Source: Klebsiella pneumoniae
GTDB taxonomy: Bacteria > Pseudomonadota > Gammaproteobacteria > Pseudomonadales > Pseudohongiellaceae
NCBI GenBank assembly: GCA_945902215.1
Contig: CAMDML010000031.1
Span: forward strand, 1-33,976
Direction of reading: 5' to 3'
DNA length: 33,976 nucleotides
Shown: piece after piece, positions 23,655-32,491 of the stretch
How positions within the stretch are numbered: the first letter of the stretch is position 1
How the letters are laid out: each line of letters begins with the position of its first letter
Position numbers and translations under genes: made by a program
The notes under the pieces: generated by a model
Databases searched by the model: none
Told to the model about the DNA's origin: nothing
Seen by the model: the letters and a program-made list of their open reading frames with translations, nothing else

Positions 23655-26246
23655 CTAGAAGCTCACCGCGACACTGATACCATATTCACGCGGAGCATCT
23701 ACACCAGCGAAATCAAACTGCCAGATGCTATCCATGAATCCGGAGTTGATGTAGTACTCGTTGGTGGCGTTGTTCACATAAGCCTGCACCGTGTAGTTGC
23801 CATCAGCAGGTACATAGATTGCGCGGGCGTTAACGCGCCAGATATCGCCGCTGCGGGTGTTGCCACCGTAAGCATCTTCACGATAGCTCGGTACTTGTGA
23901 GCGCCAGAAAAGTCCGGTGTAGTTGGCCTGGATGCGAGTAGTCAATGTAGCACCGCCCAGCACGCTCCAATCGTAGGAACCCCAGAAGCTGTAGCTCTTG
24001 TCCGGTGCACCACCAAATTCAGTATCAGGCGTAATCTGCGCACCTGCCTTGATGCCTTTGTATTGGGTATCCAAGGTGCCGATGTTGGCGCCCAAGGTCA
24101 GCTCAGGCGTTGCAGCGTAGGTCACTTCCAACTCCAGACCAGAAGCTTCACCGTTGGAGGCATTCTGGGTAACGGTTTCGGTTACTGGTAACTTGGTTCC
24201 ACGGTCGATCACCGACGCCGCCAACTGAATATCCAGCCAATCAGTCATGAAGTAGGTGGCATTCACGCGCAAACGGCCATCCATGAAGTCGCCACGCATC
24301 CCAATCTCAGTGTTCTCGATGGTTTCGGGAGAGAATGGTGAAATCCCCCGGCCCAGCGAATCTTCAAAGATTGAAACCCCGCCCGAGTTGAAACCTTCGC
24401 TATAGCTGACATAGGCCATCATATCTTCGTAGATGTCGTAGCTGCTCACGAAGCGGTACGTGGTTTTGCTGAAACTGAAATCGTCGGAACCGTCATCAGG
24501 CAAAATAGCCCCATTTACTGCCCGATCCAGGTTGGCAAAACCGGTGTCCCAAGTAATCGGACGTCTTTCCACCGTGCCATCCAGTTTACCAGCAGCAATG
24601 TTGAGGGCCGCAGCAGTGTTGTCCTGTTGGTGGTGACGGAAACCCCCAGTGACATCCCAGCGGTCATTGATGTCGTAGGTGAGTTCGCCGAAGATCGCGT
24701 CGCCGTCCTGGCTGTTATAGTTGCTGCGATCGGAGCCATCCAGGCCAGTGGTGCTGTTGAAGCCTACTACGGTGGCAAACAGCGGAACCCATGCCGTAAA
24801 CGCAGTACAGGGTTGTGGCCAGCCACTTACCGAGTTGGGGTTCAGGCCGGGGAAGGATAGGCCTCGCTGCGCAGGAGTCATCTTGCACGCGGCGGAATTC
24901 AACACAGTGTTGTAATCGAGGGTCTGTGGACGGCCCGAATTCCGGGTTAGGAACGTAACCGGGGGGCCACCCACCACACCGCCATTGCCATTGCCCCAGC
25001 CATTGGGGAACTTCCAGTCGGAATGCGACCACTCCACACCACGGGTCCGCGTGTTCTGTTCCCAAGTAAAGGCACCGATAACCGCGTTGATGCGGTCGAA
25101 AGTGAAGTTGAATTGCACTTCATGGCTTTCATATTCGGTTTTGTTCAGGTCGTAGTTGGTGAAGAAGTTGAATTCAGAACCTGCGTAGTCAGACCATACT
25201 TCGCTGCTTACTGTGTTGTCGCCGTAGATGTATTTGGCGGAGACGATGTCATTCAGTTCATAGTCAACGATAAGGGTGTTGGACTTGGTCCGGACTTCGT
25301 CAGGGCTGCGCTGCAATTTGGTGCTTTGATATTCGCCAAGTTGACCGCCTGCGCAGCCAGCTACTGTTGATTTGCAATTAAAGCCCCGGCCACCGGCGGC
25401 AAGACTGGCAATGTCGTGCGCTTCGGCGATGCCCACTTGCCAGCCATTGTTGTAGGCCACCTGCGGGTTGATGAAAGTTTGCACACCGGCGCTGGTTTGC
25501 AATTGATAGTCTTGCTGGTGAATGTAGCGGAAGCTCAAGGACTCCGTTGGATCCCACACCAGGTCGCCACGCGCCACGCGGTTTTCCAATTCACCATGGT
25601 TTTGACCCGTGGTGACGCTTTCTACATAACCGTCTTTATCGTAGCTGGCCACTGTCCAGCGGGATTTGAGGTTATCGCTAAGCGCGGTCAAGGGGACATC
25701 GATGGACGCAGAGACATCGCGGCGTTCGAAGGAGCCTGCGGACACATCGACTTTTCCACCAAACTCTTCAGCGGGACGCTGCGTGAAAATTTGTATGGAA
25801 CCGCCAGTGGAGTCACGCCCTACCAGGGTGCCTTGTGGTCCACGCAGCACTTCGATGCGATCGAGTTCTACAAATTGGCGCTGCAACAAGCCCGCACCGG
25901 ATACCTGCCACACCCCGTCAATATAGGTGCCAACGCGCGGAATACCGCGCATGTTGAAGTTCCCGAAAGTGGTGTTGGCCGGGCCACCGTAGATTTGTAC
26001 GTTGGGAATAATGGAGGTGAGATCTTGGGCGTTCTCAATGCTCTGAACTTGCAAGGCTTGATTGGTAATGGCCGTAACAGCGAGCGGTGTATCCTGGACG
26101 TTAGTCGAACGCCGTGTAGCAGTGATCACAACTTCTTCAAGTGCAGCTGGTTGCGCAGAGGCAGTGGTACCAAACAACAGGGCTTGTGAGGCCACTGCTG
26201 CATAGATCGCTGTATGCAAAGTGTTAATTTTGAATTTCCGGATCAT
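23655..26246 (-). CDS. TonB-dependent outer-membrane receptor
   Basis: The 863-residue protein begins with a signal peptide (cleavage near residue 31, TASAQP), then a TonB-box-like EEVVITATR (37-45). The plug domain includes IPNVQIYGG, NMRGIPRVGTYIDGVW and RIEVLRGPQGTLVGRDSTGG (130-149). A large beta-barrel follows, ending YGISVAVSF with the outer-membrane C-terminal Phe. AGAGGGAG precedes the ATG. Receptors of this IPNV/RGPQGTL type in marine and soil bacteria often import hydrophobic organics or glycans rather than siderophores. No adjacent siderophore genes are present, so the ligand is probably the substrate of the surrounding catabolic genes (inference). The 236-base upstream region holds two CGAACAAA sites. 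Confidence 0.95.
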   Translation of the reverse strand: MIRKFKINTLHTAIYAAVASQALLFGTTASAQPAALEEVVITATRRSTNVQDTPLAVTAITNQALQVQSIENAQDLTSIIPNVQIYGGPANTTFGNFNMRGIPRVGTYIDGVWQVSGAGLLQRQFVELDRIEVLRGPQGTLVGRDSTGGSIQIFTQRPAEEFGGKVDVSAGSFERRDVSASIDVPLTALSDNLKSRWTVASYDKDGYVESVTTGQNHGELENRVARGDLVWDPTESLSFRYIHQQDYQLQTSAGVQTFINPQVAYNNGWQVGIAEAHDIASLAAGGRGFNCKSTVAGCAGGQLGEYQSTKLQRSPDEVRTKSNTLIVDYELNDIVSAKYIYGDNTVSSEVWSDYAGSEFNFFTNYDLNKTEYESHEVQFNFTFDRINAVIGAFTWEQNTRTRGVEWSHSDWKFPNGWGNGNGGVVGGPPVTFLTRNSGRPQTLDYNTVLNSAACKMTPAQRGLSFPGLNPNSVSGWPQPCTAFTAWVPLFATVVGFNSTTGLDGSDRSNYNSQDGDAIFGELTYDINDRWDVTGGFRHHQQDNTAAALNIAAGKLDGTVERRPITWDTGFANLDRAVNGAILPDDGSDDFSFSKTTYRFVSSYDIYEDMMAYVSYSEGFNSGGVSIFEDSLGRGISPFSPETIENTEIGMRGDFMDGRLRVNATYFMTDWLDIQLAASVIDRGTKLPVTETVTQNASNGEASGLELEVTYAATPELTLGANIGTLDTQYKGIKAGAQITPDTEFGGAPDKSYSFWGSYDWSVLGGATLTTRIQANYTGLFWRSQVPSYREDAYGGNTRSGDIWRVNARAIYVPADGNYTVQAYVNNATNEYYINSGFMDSIWQFDFAGVDAPREYGISVAVSF

Positions 26247-26428
26247 GGTACTCCCTCTTGATTTTAATGTTTGTTTGATAACGGTGAGTGGGGTATTGCG
26301 GCCTGATCTCTGTCAGGTAGCCGGAGTATATAGCCGCAATCGCGAAAGCACCATGCTTGTGCCAATTGCCACTTAACCAAAGCCAGTCCCAAAATTGCTT
26401 GGTCGGAATCGATAAAATTTTCGCAAAC

Positions 26429-26475
26429 CGAACAAACCCCGGAACATTGGCCGGGTAGCATTCCCGGCGAACAAA
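26429..26475. promoter_or_regulatory. Two CGAACAAA sites upstream of the TonB receptor
   Basis: CGAACAAACC at 26429-26438 and CGAACAAAG at 26468-26476 are about 40 bases apart, roughly 180-230 bases upstream of the receptor start. The first decamer is identical to 26981-26990 upstream of the esterase. A small GC stem (GCCGGG/CCCGGC, 26450-26468) lies between them. They may be binding sites for a shared regulator. Apart from these, the gap 26247-26482 shows only a TATACT -10-like box near 26320 and no gene. Confidence 0.35.
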
Positions 26476-26482
26476 GAAAGTC

Positions 26483-26920
26483 TCAAGAAGATTTCAACAG
26501 CATGCGGCCACGGCGCTCGCTGAACTTCCAGCCCTCGCCTGTCAGCACAAAGCGATCACGGAATTCACCGAAGTGAATCGCGCCACCGACACGGGGCAGT
26601 GGTTGGTCGATGCCGGGCGCCATCAAAAAGGACAGCGTGCAAATGCCGCTAGCTTCAGTGGCGGAATGCACCTCAACTACGCAGTTGTTGATCTGGTGTT
26701 GCACGACGATGGGTGGACGTTTCTTGAAAGCTGCCAGAATTTCTGTGCGTCCCTTGATTTCAACATCAGGCATCGTGGGGCGGATGAACAAGCTGTTCTC
26801 GATAAACAGACCGACAATCGCTTCATAGTCGCTAACGTCGCTGTGCAGCGCGTACTGCCGGCAGAGCTTTTCGCAGGCCCACTCGATTGCCATAAGGTCG
26901 ATTGCATTCATTCGGGACAT
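26483..26920 (-). CDS. SnoaL-like (NTF2-fold) protein
   Basis: Start ATG 26920 (MSRMNAIDLMAIEWACEKL) is preceded by AAAGG at eight bases; an upstream GTG at 26929 is less likely. The 145-residue protein has the SnoaL-like order: N-terminal helix with CRQYALHSDVSDYEAIVGLF, then EIKGRTEILAAFKKR, and beta strands including FGEFRDRFVLTGEGWKFSERRG. There is no signal peptide. Such domains often catalyse dehydration, isomerisation or ring hydroxylation of small molecules; the reaction is not predictable. It is divergent from the esterase gene, sharing a 120-base control region with it. Confidence 0.85.
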   Translation of the reverse strand: MSRMNAIDLMAIEWACEKLCRQYALHSDVSDYEAIVGLFIENSLFIRPTMPDVEIKGRTEILAAFKKRPPIVVQHQINNCVVEVHSATEASGICTLSFLMAPGIDQPLPRVGGAIHFGEFRDRFVLTGEGWKFSERRGRMLLKSS

Positions 26921-26969
26921 GGGCTGCACCTTTATCTTGTTTTTATTGGGTCCCGGTCATTATGCCTTC

Positions 26970-26999
26970 TTGTTCCAGCGCGAACAAACCAAGTATGAT
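26970..26999 (+). promoter_or_regulatory. Candidate promoter and operator of the esterase gene
   Basis: TTGTTC (26970-26975) and TATGAT (26994-26999) are 18 bases apart and 41 bases upstream of ATG 27041. The -35 overlaps a perfect inverted repeat TTGTTC-N6-GAACAA (26970-26987), a typical repressor or activator site, whose right half is the CGAACAAA seen near the TonB receptor. Confidence 0.45.
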
Positions 27000-27040
27000 T
27001 CAAGGCCCCTGGGTGCAGTGAACCGGGCATAAAAACGAGA

Positions 27041-28207
27041 ATGGCACGTATGAATACTCCAACCCTGGGCCTCGATCAGGCCCGCTTGCAACACCTGCGT
27101 GACGTCATTAACGATGACATCGCCAAAGACAAATATTTTGGTGCCGTGGTTTCAGTTGCCCGCCACGGCGAACCGGGCCTGCAGGAAGCTTTTGGTTACG
27201 GAGACGGCGCCCACAAACTGAAGCTTGCGACCACCTCGGTGTTCTCGTTGTTCTCGCTGACCAAGGCCTTCACCACGGTGCTGACCTTGCGCGCCATTGA
27301 ACTCGGCCAGTTTGCCTTAACGACCCGGGTAGCAGAGATCATCCCTGAGTTTGCCGGCGGCCAGCGCGAGAAGATCAACTTCTTCCACCTCTTGACCCAT
27401 ACCTCCGGCTTGCCGGCGTTGTGGATTCCGAAACCCGGCATGCACATCGACCATCTGGACGAAATCATCGCGGCGATCTGCACCAATATCCGCTCGATCG
27501 ACCCGCCCGGCACCCGGTGCCACTACTCACCGCTGTTCAATCATGCCCTGATGGGTGAAGCGGTGCGGCGCTGCGATCCGAAACAACGCAGCTACCGCCA
27601 GCTGTTGCAAGATGAAGTGCTCACACCGCTCGGTATGAAAGACACCGCGATTGGGCAACGCCGCGATCTGGCAGAGCGCCATATGTTCCCTGACTTTCGC
27701 GGCAAGCCGCCACAGGAACATTTGAGCCGCAACAACACCGATCCGCAGGGCGCCTTCAAGGACGAACACGCAGAGATGCCCTGGGTTGGCGGCATCTCAA
27801 CCATGCCGGACCTGTTCAAGTTCTCTGAAATGTTGCGCCAGGGCGGTACCAGCAACGGCGCGCGCATTCTGTCGCCGGCGATGCTTGATCTCGCCACGCG
27901 CAACTGGACCGGCACACTGCCGAACGAACTCTACAAAGCCGTGGCGATCAACCACGGCTGGGAACCTTACCCTGCCTACATCGGTCTTGGTTTCTGTCTG
28001 AGTGGGGAAACCGTGTGCCCAAACCTGTTCGGCACGCTGACCACACCGCGCACCTTCGGCAACTACGGTTCAGGCAGCACGCTGTTCTGGGTTGACCCGG
28101 AAAGTGGTGTCAGCTTCGTGTGTGTGTCCGCCGGCATTATGCAGCAGGCGCCGAACATTGAGCGCTTCCAACGCTTGTCTGACATCGCGGCTTCGGCAGC
28201 GCTCTAA
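27041..28207 (+). CDS. Beta-lactamase-fold serine hydrolase (EstB/class C-like esterase)
   Basis: The 388-residue protein has the class C beta-lactamase/family VIII esterase layout: nucleophile motif Ser72-Leu-Thr-Lys75 in SLFSLTKAF, tyrosine motif Tyr162-Ser-Pro in CHYSPLFN, and the helix FFHLLTHTSGLPAL (114-127). There is no signal peptide, so it is cytoplasmic and unlikely to act as a periplasmic beta-lactamase; an ester- or lactone-hydrolysing role fits the context. ATG 27041 and ATG 27050 are both possible starts. It is followed 38 bases later by the GMC oxidoreductase in the same direction, likely the same transcript. Confidence 0.9.
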   Translation: MARMNTPTLGLDQARLQHLRDVINDDIAKDKYFGAVVSVARHGEPGLQEAFGYGDGAHKLKLATTSVFSLFSLTKAFTTVLTLRAIELGQFALTTRVAEIIPEFAGGQREKINFFHLLTHTSGLPALWIPKPGMHIDHLDEIIAAICTNIRSIDPPGTRCHYSPLFNHALMGEAVRRCDPKQRSYRQLLQDEVLTPLGMKDTAIGQRRDLAERHMFPDFRGKPPQEHLSRNNTDPQGAFKDEHAEMPWVGGISTMPDLFKFSEMLRQGGTSNGARILSPAMLDLATRNWTGTLPNELYKAVAINHGWEPYPAYIGLGFCLSGETVCPNLFGTLTTPRTFGNYGSGSTLFWVDPESGVSFVCVSAGIMQQAPNIERFQRLSDIAASAAL

Positions 28208-28245
28208 CCTTTTATTTAAAGCCGCTGAAGGCTCTTTATATTTAT

Positions 28246-29874
28246 ATGGACGCGCTGCAGTTCGACTACATCATTATCGGAGCCGGCACTGCCGGCTGTG
28301 TGCTGGCGAACCGACTCTCAACCGACCCTGAGGCTACTGTCTGCTTGCTCGAAGCGGGGCCTTCCGACAATACTCCACTCGCACACATCCCCTCTTTCGT
28401 CGGCACCTTGATGTTCCACAAGCAGTACGCATGGGGTTACAAGAGTGTGCCGCAGCCCCAGCTGGGTGGCCGCGAAATCCTGTTGCCGCGCGGCCGCATT
28501 CTCGGCGGCTGCAGCTCGACCAACGGCATGGCGTACTTTCGGGGCCACCCACGCGACTTCGATGAGTGGGCAGAGATGGGCAACAAGGGTTGGAGTTTTC
28601 GCGAGGTGCTGCCCTACTTCGTTCGCTCCGAAAACAACGATGACTATCGCGACTCACCGTGGCACGGCACGCAGGGCGAAATGCACATCTCACACGTGCG
28701 CAAATACAACCCGATGATCACCCCCTTTCTGGCAGCGACTGGCGCGATGGGCTACGGCCGCTGCACCGACTTCAACGGTGCTGCCGACCCAGCCGGTTTC
28801 GATGTGCGCCAGAATGCCATTCACAAGGGCCGCAGAGTATCCGGGGTCACTGCGTTTCTTGACCCGGTACGGCAGCGCCGCAATCTTGACATCACCACTG
28901 CCTGCCTCGTGCGCAAAATCATTATTGAAGACGGGCGTGCGACTGCTGTGGAAGTGGAGCGCAACGGCGCTGTGCTGCGAATCAATGCGCGCCATGAAGT
29001 GCTGTTGTGTGCCGGCACCTACGGCTCGCCCGCCATACTGCAACATTCCGGCATCGGCGATGCCACCGCGCTGCATCGTCTTGGTATTGAAGTGAAGCTG
29101 CATCTGCCTGCTGTAGGCCGCAACCTGCACGATCATCCGTCTACTGTCGTGCAGATGAAGAGCAGCAACAGCGAGTCGTACGGCATTTCGTGGAAGGCGC
29201 TGCCACGTAATGCGCTGAGCGTATTCCAGTACCTCTTGTTTCGCAGCGGCCAGATCGCCGGCAACCTGTTCGAAGTCACCGGCTTTCTGCGCACCACTTC
29301 CGGGCTTGATCGGCCTGACGTGCAGTTTGTGTTCATGCCTGCGAACCGGCCCAACCCGGGCTTTCCCTTTCCGGTTGGGCACGGCTTTGGCATCAATTCG
29401 ATCCTGTTGCGCCCCAAGAGTCGCGGCAGCGTTACTATTGCCTCGAGCGATCCGCGCGCAGCGCCACATATCGACAATGCTTTTTTGCGCGACGATGCCG
29501 ATGTGGAGCCTTTGCTGCGCGGCTTGCGCATCGCCCGCAATATTCTCGCGATGCCGCAATTGGCAAAATATCAGGCTACAGAAATATTGCCCGGCCCTGC
29601 GCTCGACAAAGATGACGAGCTGCGCGATTACATGAAACGCACCTGCACCGCTGTGCACCATCCCGGTGGCACTTGCCGCATGGGCAGCGATGCAGACGCT
29701 GTTGTCGATCCGCAATTGCGCGTGCGCGGCATTGGTGGCTTGCGCGTGGTTGACGCGGCGATCTTCCCGCGCATGGTCGGTGGCAACTCCAATGCCGGCG
29801 TGGTGATGGTTGCAGAAAAAGCCGCAGACATGATTTTGGGCAAGGCCCCGCCCCCACCGATTGATTTGATATGA
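28246..29874 (+). CDS. GMC-family FAD-dependent oxidoreductase (choline dehydrogenase-like)
   Basis: The 542-residue flavoprotein oxidises a primary or secondary alcohol. The FAD-binding motif IIGAGTAGCVLANRLS lies at about residues 10-25. The two GMC signatures are GRILGGCSSTNGMAYFRG and GTYGSPAILQHSGIG. The active-site histidine region VHHPGGTCRMG and the closing GGNSNAGVVMVAEKAADM are intact. No signal peptide is seen. It is the middle gene of a plus-strand run: esterase, GMC, and ten bases later the PYROXD2-like protein. No ribosome site is evident just before the ATG; GAAGG lies about 20 bases upstream. Choline itself is unlikely without bet genes nearby. Confidence 0.93.
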   Translation: MDALQFDYIIIGAGTAGCVLANRLSTDPEATVCLLEAGPSDNTPLAHIPSFVGTLMFHKQYAWGYKSVPQPQLGGREILLPRGRILGGCSSTNGMAYFRGHPRDFDEWAEMGNKGWSFREVLPYFVRSENNDDYRDSPWHGTQGEMHISHVRKYNPMITPFLAATGAMGYGRCTDFNGAADPAGFDVRQNAIHKGRRVSGVTAFLDPVRQRRNLDITTACLVRKIIIEDGRATAVEVERNGAVLRINARHEVLLCAGTYGSPAILQHSGIGDATALHRLGIEVKLHLPAVGRNLHDHPSTVVQMKSSNSESYGISWKALPRNALSVFQYLLFRSGQIAGNLFEVTGFLRTTSGLDRPDVQFVFMPANRPNPGFPFPVGHGFGINSILLRPKSRGSVTIASSDPRAAPHIDNAFLRDDADVEPLLRGLRIARNILAMPQLAKYQATEILPGPALDKDDELRDYMKRTCTAVHHPGGTCRMGSDADAVVDPQLRVRGIGGLRVVDAAIFPRMVGGNSNAGVVMVAEKAADMILGKAPPPPIDLI

Positions 29875-29884
29875 GGAAACATCC

Positions 29885-31459
29885 ATGAGCGAAACCTACG
29901 ACATTGTCACCATCGGCTCCGGCCACAACGGCCTCGTGGCTGCGGCTTATCTCGCTGCAGCGGGAAGAAAAGTTCTGGTCGTTGAACGCCAGCCCTGGTT
30001 CGGCGGCGGCGTAATCACCAAGGAGCTGACGCTGCCCGGCTTCAAGCACGACCAGCACAGCATGGCGCACATCTTCATTCAGGCGAACCCACTGATCAAA
30101 GATGACGAACTTGGCCTGCTGGCGAAATACGGCCTCAAGTACATCTATCCGGAAATTCCGCTGATGTCGGTGTTTCCTGACGGCCAGACGCTGGCCTTGT
30201 ACACCAACCGCGACAAGACCTATGCGGAGATAGCACGCTTCTCGCAGCGCGACGCCGAATCCTACCTGCGCTTGTCTGAACTTGGGGCAACTTATCTACC
30301 CGCTATAGTTGGCGGCATGTTCTCGCTGCCAGCGCCGACCGGCGCGATGTACGCCTTTATGGACCAGTCCAAAGAAGGTCGCCAGATGATGTCGATCATG
30401 CAAAAGAGTGCGTACGACATCGTGAAGGAATACTTCACTGACGAGCGTGTATTGCTGCACTTCACGCGTATGGTCAGCGAGAACCTGACCGGGCCTGAGG
30501 AAAAAGGCACCGGCATTGGCCTGTTTGTGTTCCTCTCGTTTCTGGAGAAGTACGGCATTGGTGTTGCGCAAGGCGGCAGCGGCATGTTGTCGGAGGCGCT
30601 GATTCGTTGCATTGAGGATCATGGCGGCAAGGTTATGGGCAATATCAGTGTCGATAAGGTGCTCACAAGCAAAGGCCGCGCTGTGGGCATCCACACCACC
30701 GACGGCCGCACCTTCAACGCGAAAGACGGTGTCATCGGTGCGATCCATCCACACGATCTCGGCAAGTTCATCGACGGCGTCGAACCTGGCATCGTCAAGG
30801 CCGCAGCAGACACAGAACTCACAGCGAACGTCGTGTTCACGATTCACGCAGCGCTGAACGAACCACTGAAGTTCAAGTGCGGTGACAAGGCACGCAGCGC
30901 GATGATGATCGAACTGTTGCCCGACCGCCTCGACACCCTGCGCGGGCATTTTGATGATCTGCGCTACGGACGCCTGCCGAAAGATGCGCTGATCGGCCTC
31001 GGCTCAGTAACCAACATCGACCCGGGCCGCGCGCCGGCCGGCAAAGCCACAATGCATGCCTGGGACTACGTGCCGTACGAACACCCGAACGGCGGTGCGA
31101 AGGCTTGGGACACCCACAAGGATGCGTTCGCTGATTCGATGCTGGAAAAAATGGGCGCGTATGTCACGAACCTGACCAAGGAAAATATCCTGGCTCGCCA
31201 CTGCGACAGCCCACTCGACATGGAGCGCCACTCCGCCAGTTTCCGCAAAGGCGACATCCATGGTGTCGCGTTCAACCTGGTCCAGAGCGGCGCACACCGC
31301 CCTACCCCAGACCTCGGCCAGAACACCGTGCCAGGCGTTGACCGCTTCTATCTCGTCGGCCCCTTCCAGCATCCGGGCGGCGGCGTGTTCGGCGCCGGCC
31401 GCGCCACCGCGATGAAGATGTTCGACGATCTCGGCCTGTCGCTCGACCAGATCAACTAA
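29885..31459 (+). CDS. PYROXD2/phytoene-desaturase-like FAD-dependent oxidoreductase
   Basis: The 524-residue protein belongs to the amine-oxidase/phytoene-desaturase flavoprotein clan. It has an N-terminal dinucleotide motif GSGHNGLVAAAYLAAAGRKV (12-31), GGVITKELTLPGF, and the C-terminal FAD loop FYLVGPFQHPGGGVFGAGRA. These family members typically desaturate or oxidise hydrophobic substrates. No carotenoid genes are nearby, so a catabolic role on the same substrate as the GMC enzyme is more likely (inference). A strong ribosome site (GAGGAAA) precedes the ATG, ten bases after the GMC stop, showing a shared operon. Confidence 0.9.
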   Translation: MSETYDIVTIGSGHNGLVAAAYLAAAGRKVLVVERQPWFGGGVITKELTLPGFKHDQHSMAHIFIQANPLIKDDELGLLAKYGLKYIYPEIPLMSVFPDGQTLALYTNRDKTYAEIARFSQRDAESYLRLSELGATYLPAIVGGMFSLPAPTGAMYAFMDQSKEGRQMMSIMQKSAYDIVKEYFTDERVLLHFTRMVSENLTGPEEKGTGIGLFVFLSFLEKYGIGVAQGGSGMLSEALIRCIEDHGGKVMGNISVDKVLTSKGRAVGIHTTDGRTFNAKDGVIGAIHPHDLGKFIDGVEPGIVKAAADTELTANVVFTIHAALNEPLKFKCGDKARSAMMIELLPDRLDTLRGHFDDLRYGRLPKDALIGLGSVTNIDPGRAPAGKATMHAWDYVPYEHPNGGAKAWDTHKDAFADSMLEKMGAYVTNLTKENILARHCDSPLDMERHSASFRKGDIHGVAFNLVQSGAHRPTPDLGQNTVPGVDRFYLVGPFQHPGGGVFGAGRATAMKMFDDLGLSLDQIN

Positions 31460-31465
31460 CTGAAT

Positions 31466-31510
31466 GGGGTCAGACCACTTTTGCGCCTTCTGCAAAAGTG
31501 CTCTGACCCC
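31466..31510. repeat. REP-like hairpin of a second subfamily
   Basis: GGGGTCAGACCACTTTTGC (31466-31484) and GCAAAAGTGCTCTGACCCC (31492-31510) pair with one mismatch across a seven-base loop. It shares the CAGACCAC core with the main REP family but has GGGGT instead of GGGGA and a different inner half. It lies seven bases after the PYROXD2-like stop and ends 15 bases before the next start, with no T tract, so it is not a canonical terminator. Confidence 0.85.
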
Positions 31511-31525
31511 GATCTTGGACATAAT

Positions 31526-31741
31526 ATGAAGTTATATGCACCAGACAACAGCGTGCTGATGGAAATCAGCGCGCTGGAACGCAAAGGCAATGAACTGATC
31601 GTCAAGGGCAAGGTGTTCGGCTCGATGCCGATGACCGCGAAGCTCCGCCCGGAAGAAGCCCGTAAAGGCCTGAAGCTGATTGGCTTCAAACTTGCATTTT
31701 TCCTGCTGACCTTCCTTTGCAGAAACACCGAGAAAAAATAA
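31526..31741 (+). CDS. Small protein of unknown function
   Basis: Start ATG 31526 gives a 71-residue protein beginning MKLYAPDNSVLMEISALERK. Two short strands (ELIVKGKVFGSMPMTAKLRP) are followed by a helix with EEARKGLKL and a hydrophobic stretch IGFKLAFFLLTFL near the C-terminus, which could associate with the membrane. I do not recognise a named family. It follows the PYROXD2-like gene after the REP hairpin, so it may be an accessory of that flavoprotein, though this is inference. An upstream TTG in the hairpin is not a credible start. Confidence 0.65.
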   Translation: MKLYAPDNSVLMEISALERKGNELIVKGKVFGSMPMTAKLRPEEARKGLKLIGFKLAFFLLTFLCRNTEKK

Positions 31742-31792
31742 CGGGGGTCCGCACCCCGAGGGCGTAAAAGCCCAATTACCCTGGCTGCCCGG

Positions 31793-32491
31793 ATGAAGTT
31801 GCACTACTTTCAACACGAACCTTTTGAAGGCCTCGGCATGATTGCCGAGTGGGCAGCCCAGCGCGGACACGCCTTGGTGCAAACAGCTTTTTTCGCAGCG
31901 GCTCCTTCCCTGCCAGCATTGAGTGACTATGACGCCCTCATCATTATGGGCGGCTCAATGGGCGTCTACGATGAGGACCAGTATCCCTGGCTCGTTGCGG
32001 AGAAAGCCCACATTCGCGCCGCGATCACCGCGGGCTTGCCGGTTCTGGGTATTTGCCTGGGCGCACAATTGATTGCAGCGAGTCTTGGCGCCAAGGTTGC
32101 GCCGCAAACGCACAAGGAAATCGGCTGGTTTCCTGTTGCCATGACAGAGGCCGGAGCGCAGCATCCCCTGCTCTCAGGCTTCAATTCCGCGATGACGGTT
32201 TACCACTGGCATGGCGACCGCTTTGAATTGCCCGCAGGCGCGGTGCATTTGATGAGCAGTGCTGCTTGCGACAATCAGGCCTTTCTTGTGGGTGCGCGGA
32301 CTGTGGGGCTGCAGTTCCATCTGGAAATGGATGCTGCCGCCGTGCAGGCTATCGTGAAAGAGTGCGGCCACGAACTCGAACATGGGCCATGGATTCAAAG
32401 CGGTGAGGAGATGCTGGAGAAGGCGCAGGGCGCTGCCACGCGCCGCGCCCTCTATTCCTTGCTGGACAGATGGATTAAAGCCCAAGCTTAG
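31793..32491 (+). CDS. Class I glutamine amidotransferase-like protein
   Basis: The 232-residue protein has the full class I amidotransferase triad: nucleophile Cys88 in GICLGAQLIA, and His176 with Glu178 in GLQFHLEMD. ALIIMGGSMGVYDED (48-62) forms the oxyanion-side loop seen in stand-alone GMP-synthase-like members. There is no attached synthetase domain, so it may act on gamma-glutamyl or similar amide bonds, or pair with an unlinked partner. Its stop overlaps the convergent SnoaL-like gene by four bases. Its ribosome site is weak (CCCGG before ATG). Confidence 0.9.
   Translation: MKLHYFQHEPFEGLGMIAEWAAQRGHALVQTAFFAAAPSLPALSDYDALIIMGGSMGVYDEDQYPWLVAEKAHIRAAITAGLPVLGICLGAQLIAASLGAKVAPQTHKEIGWFPVAMTEAGAQHPLLSGFNSAMTVYHWHGDRFELPAGAVHLMSSAACDNQAFLVGARTVGLQFHLEMDAAAVQAIVKECGHELEHGPWIQSGEEMLEKAQGAATRRALYSLLDRWIKAQA

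Noticed and set aside
28690-29886. 398-codon minus-strand open frame
   Set aside because: It is antisense to the GMC oxidoreductase gene, which has all family motifs; the long shadow frame follows from codon bias.
31742-31758. GGGGTCCGCACCCC hairpin after the small protein gene as a terminator
   Set aside because: The stem is only five base pairs and has no T tract; the downstream gene follows in the same direction.
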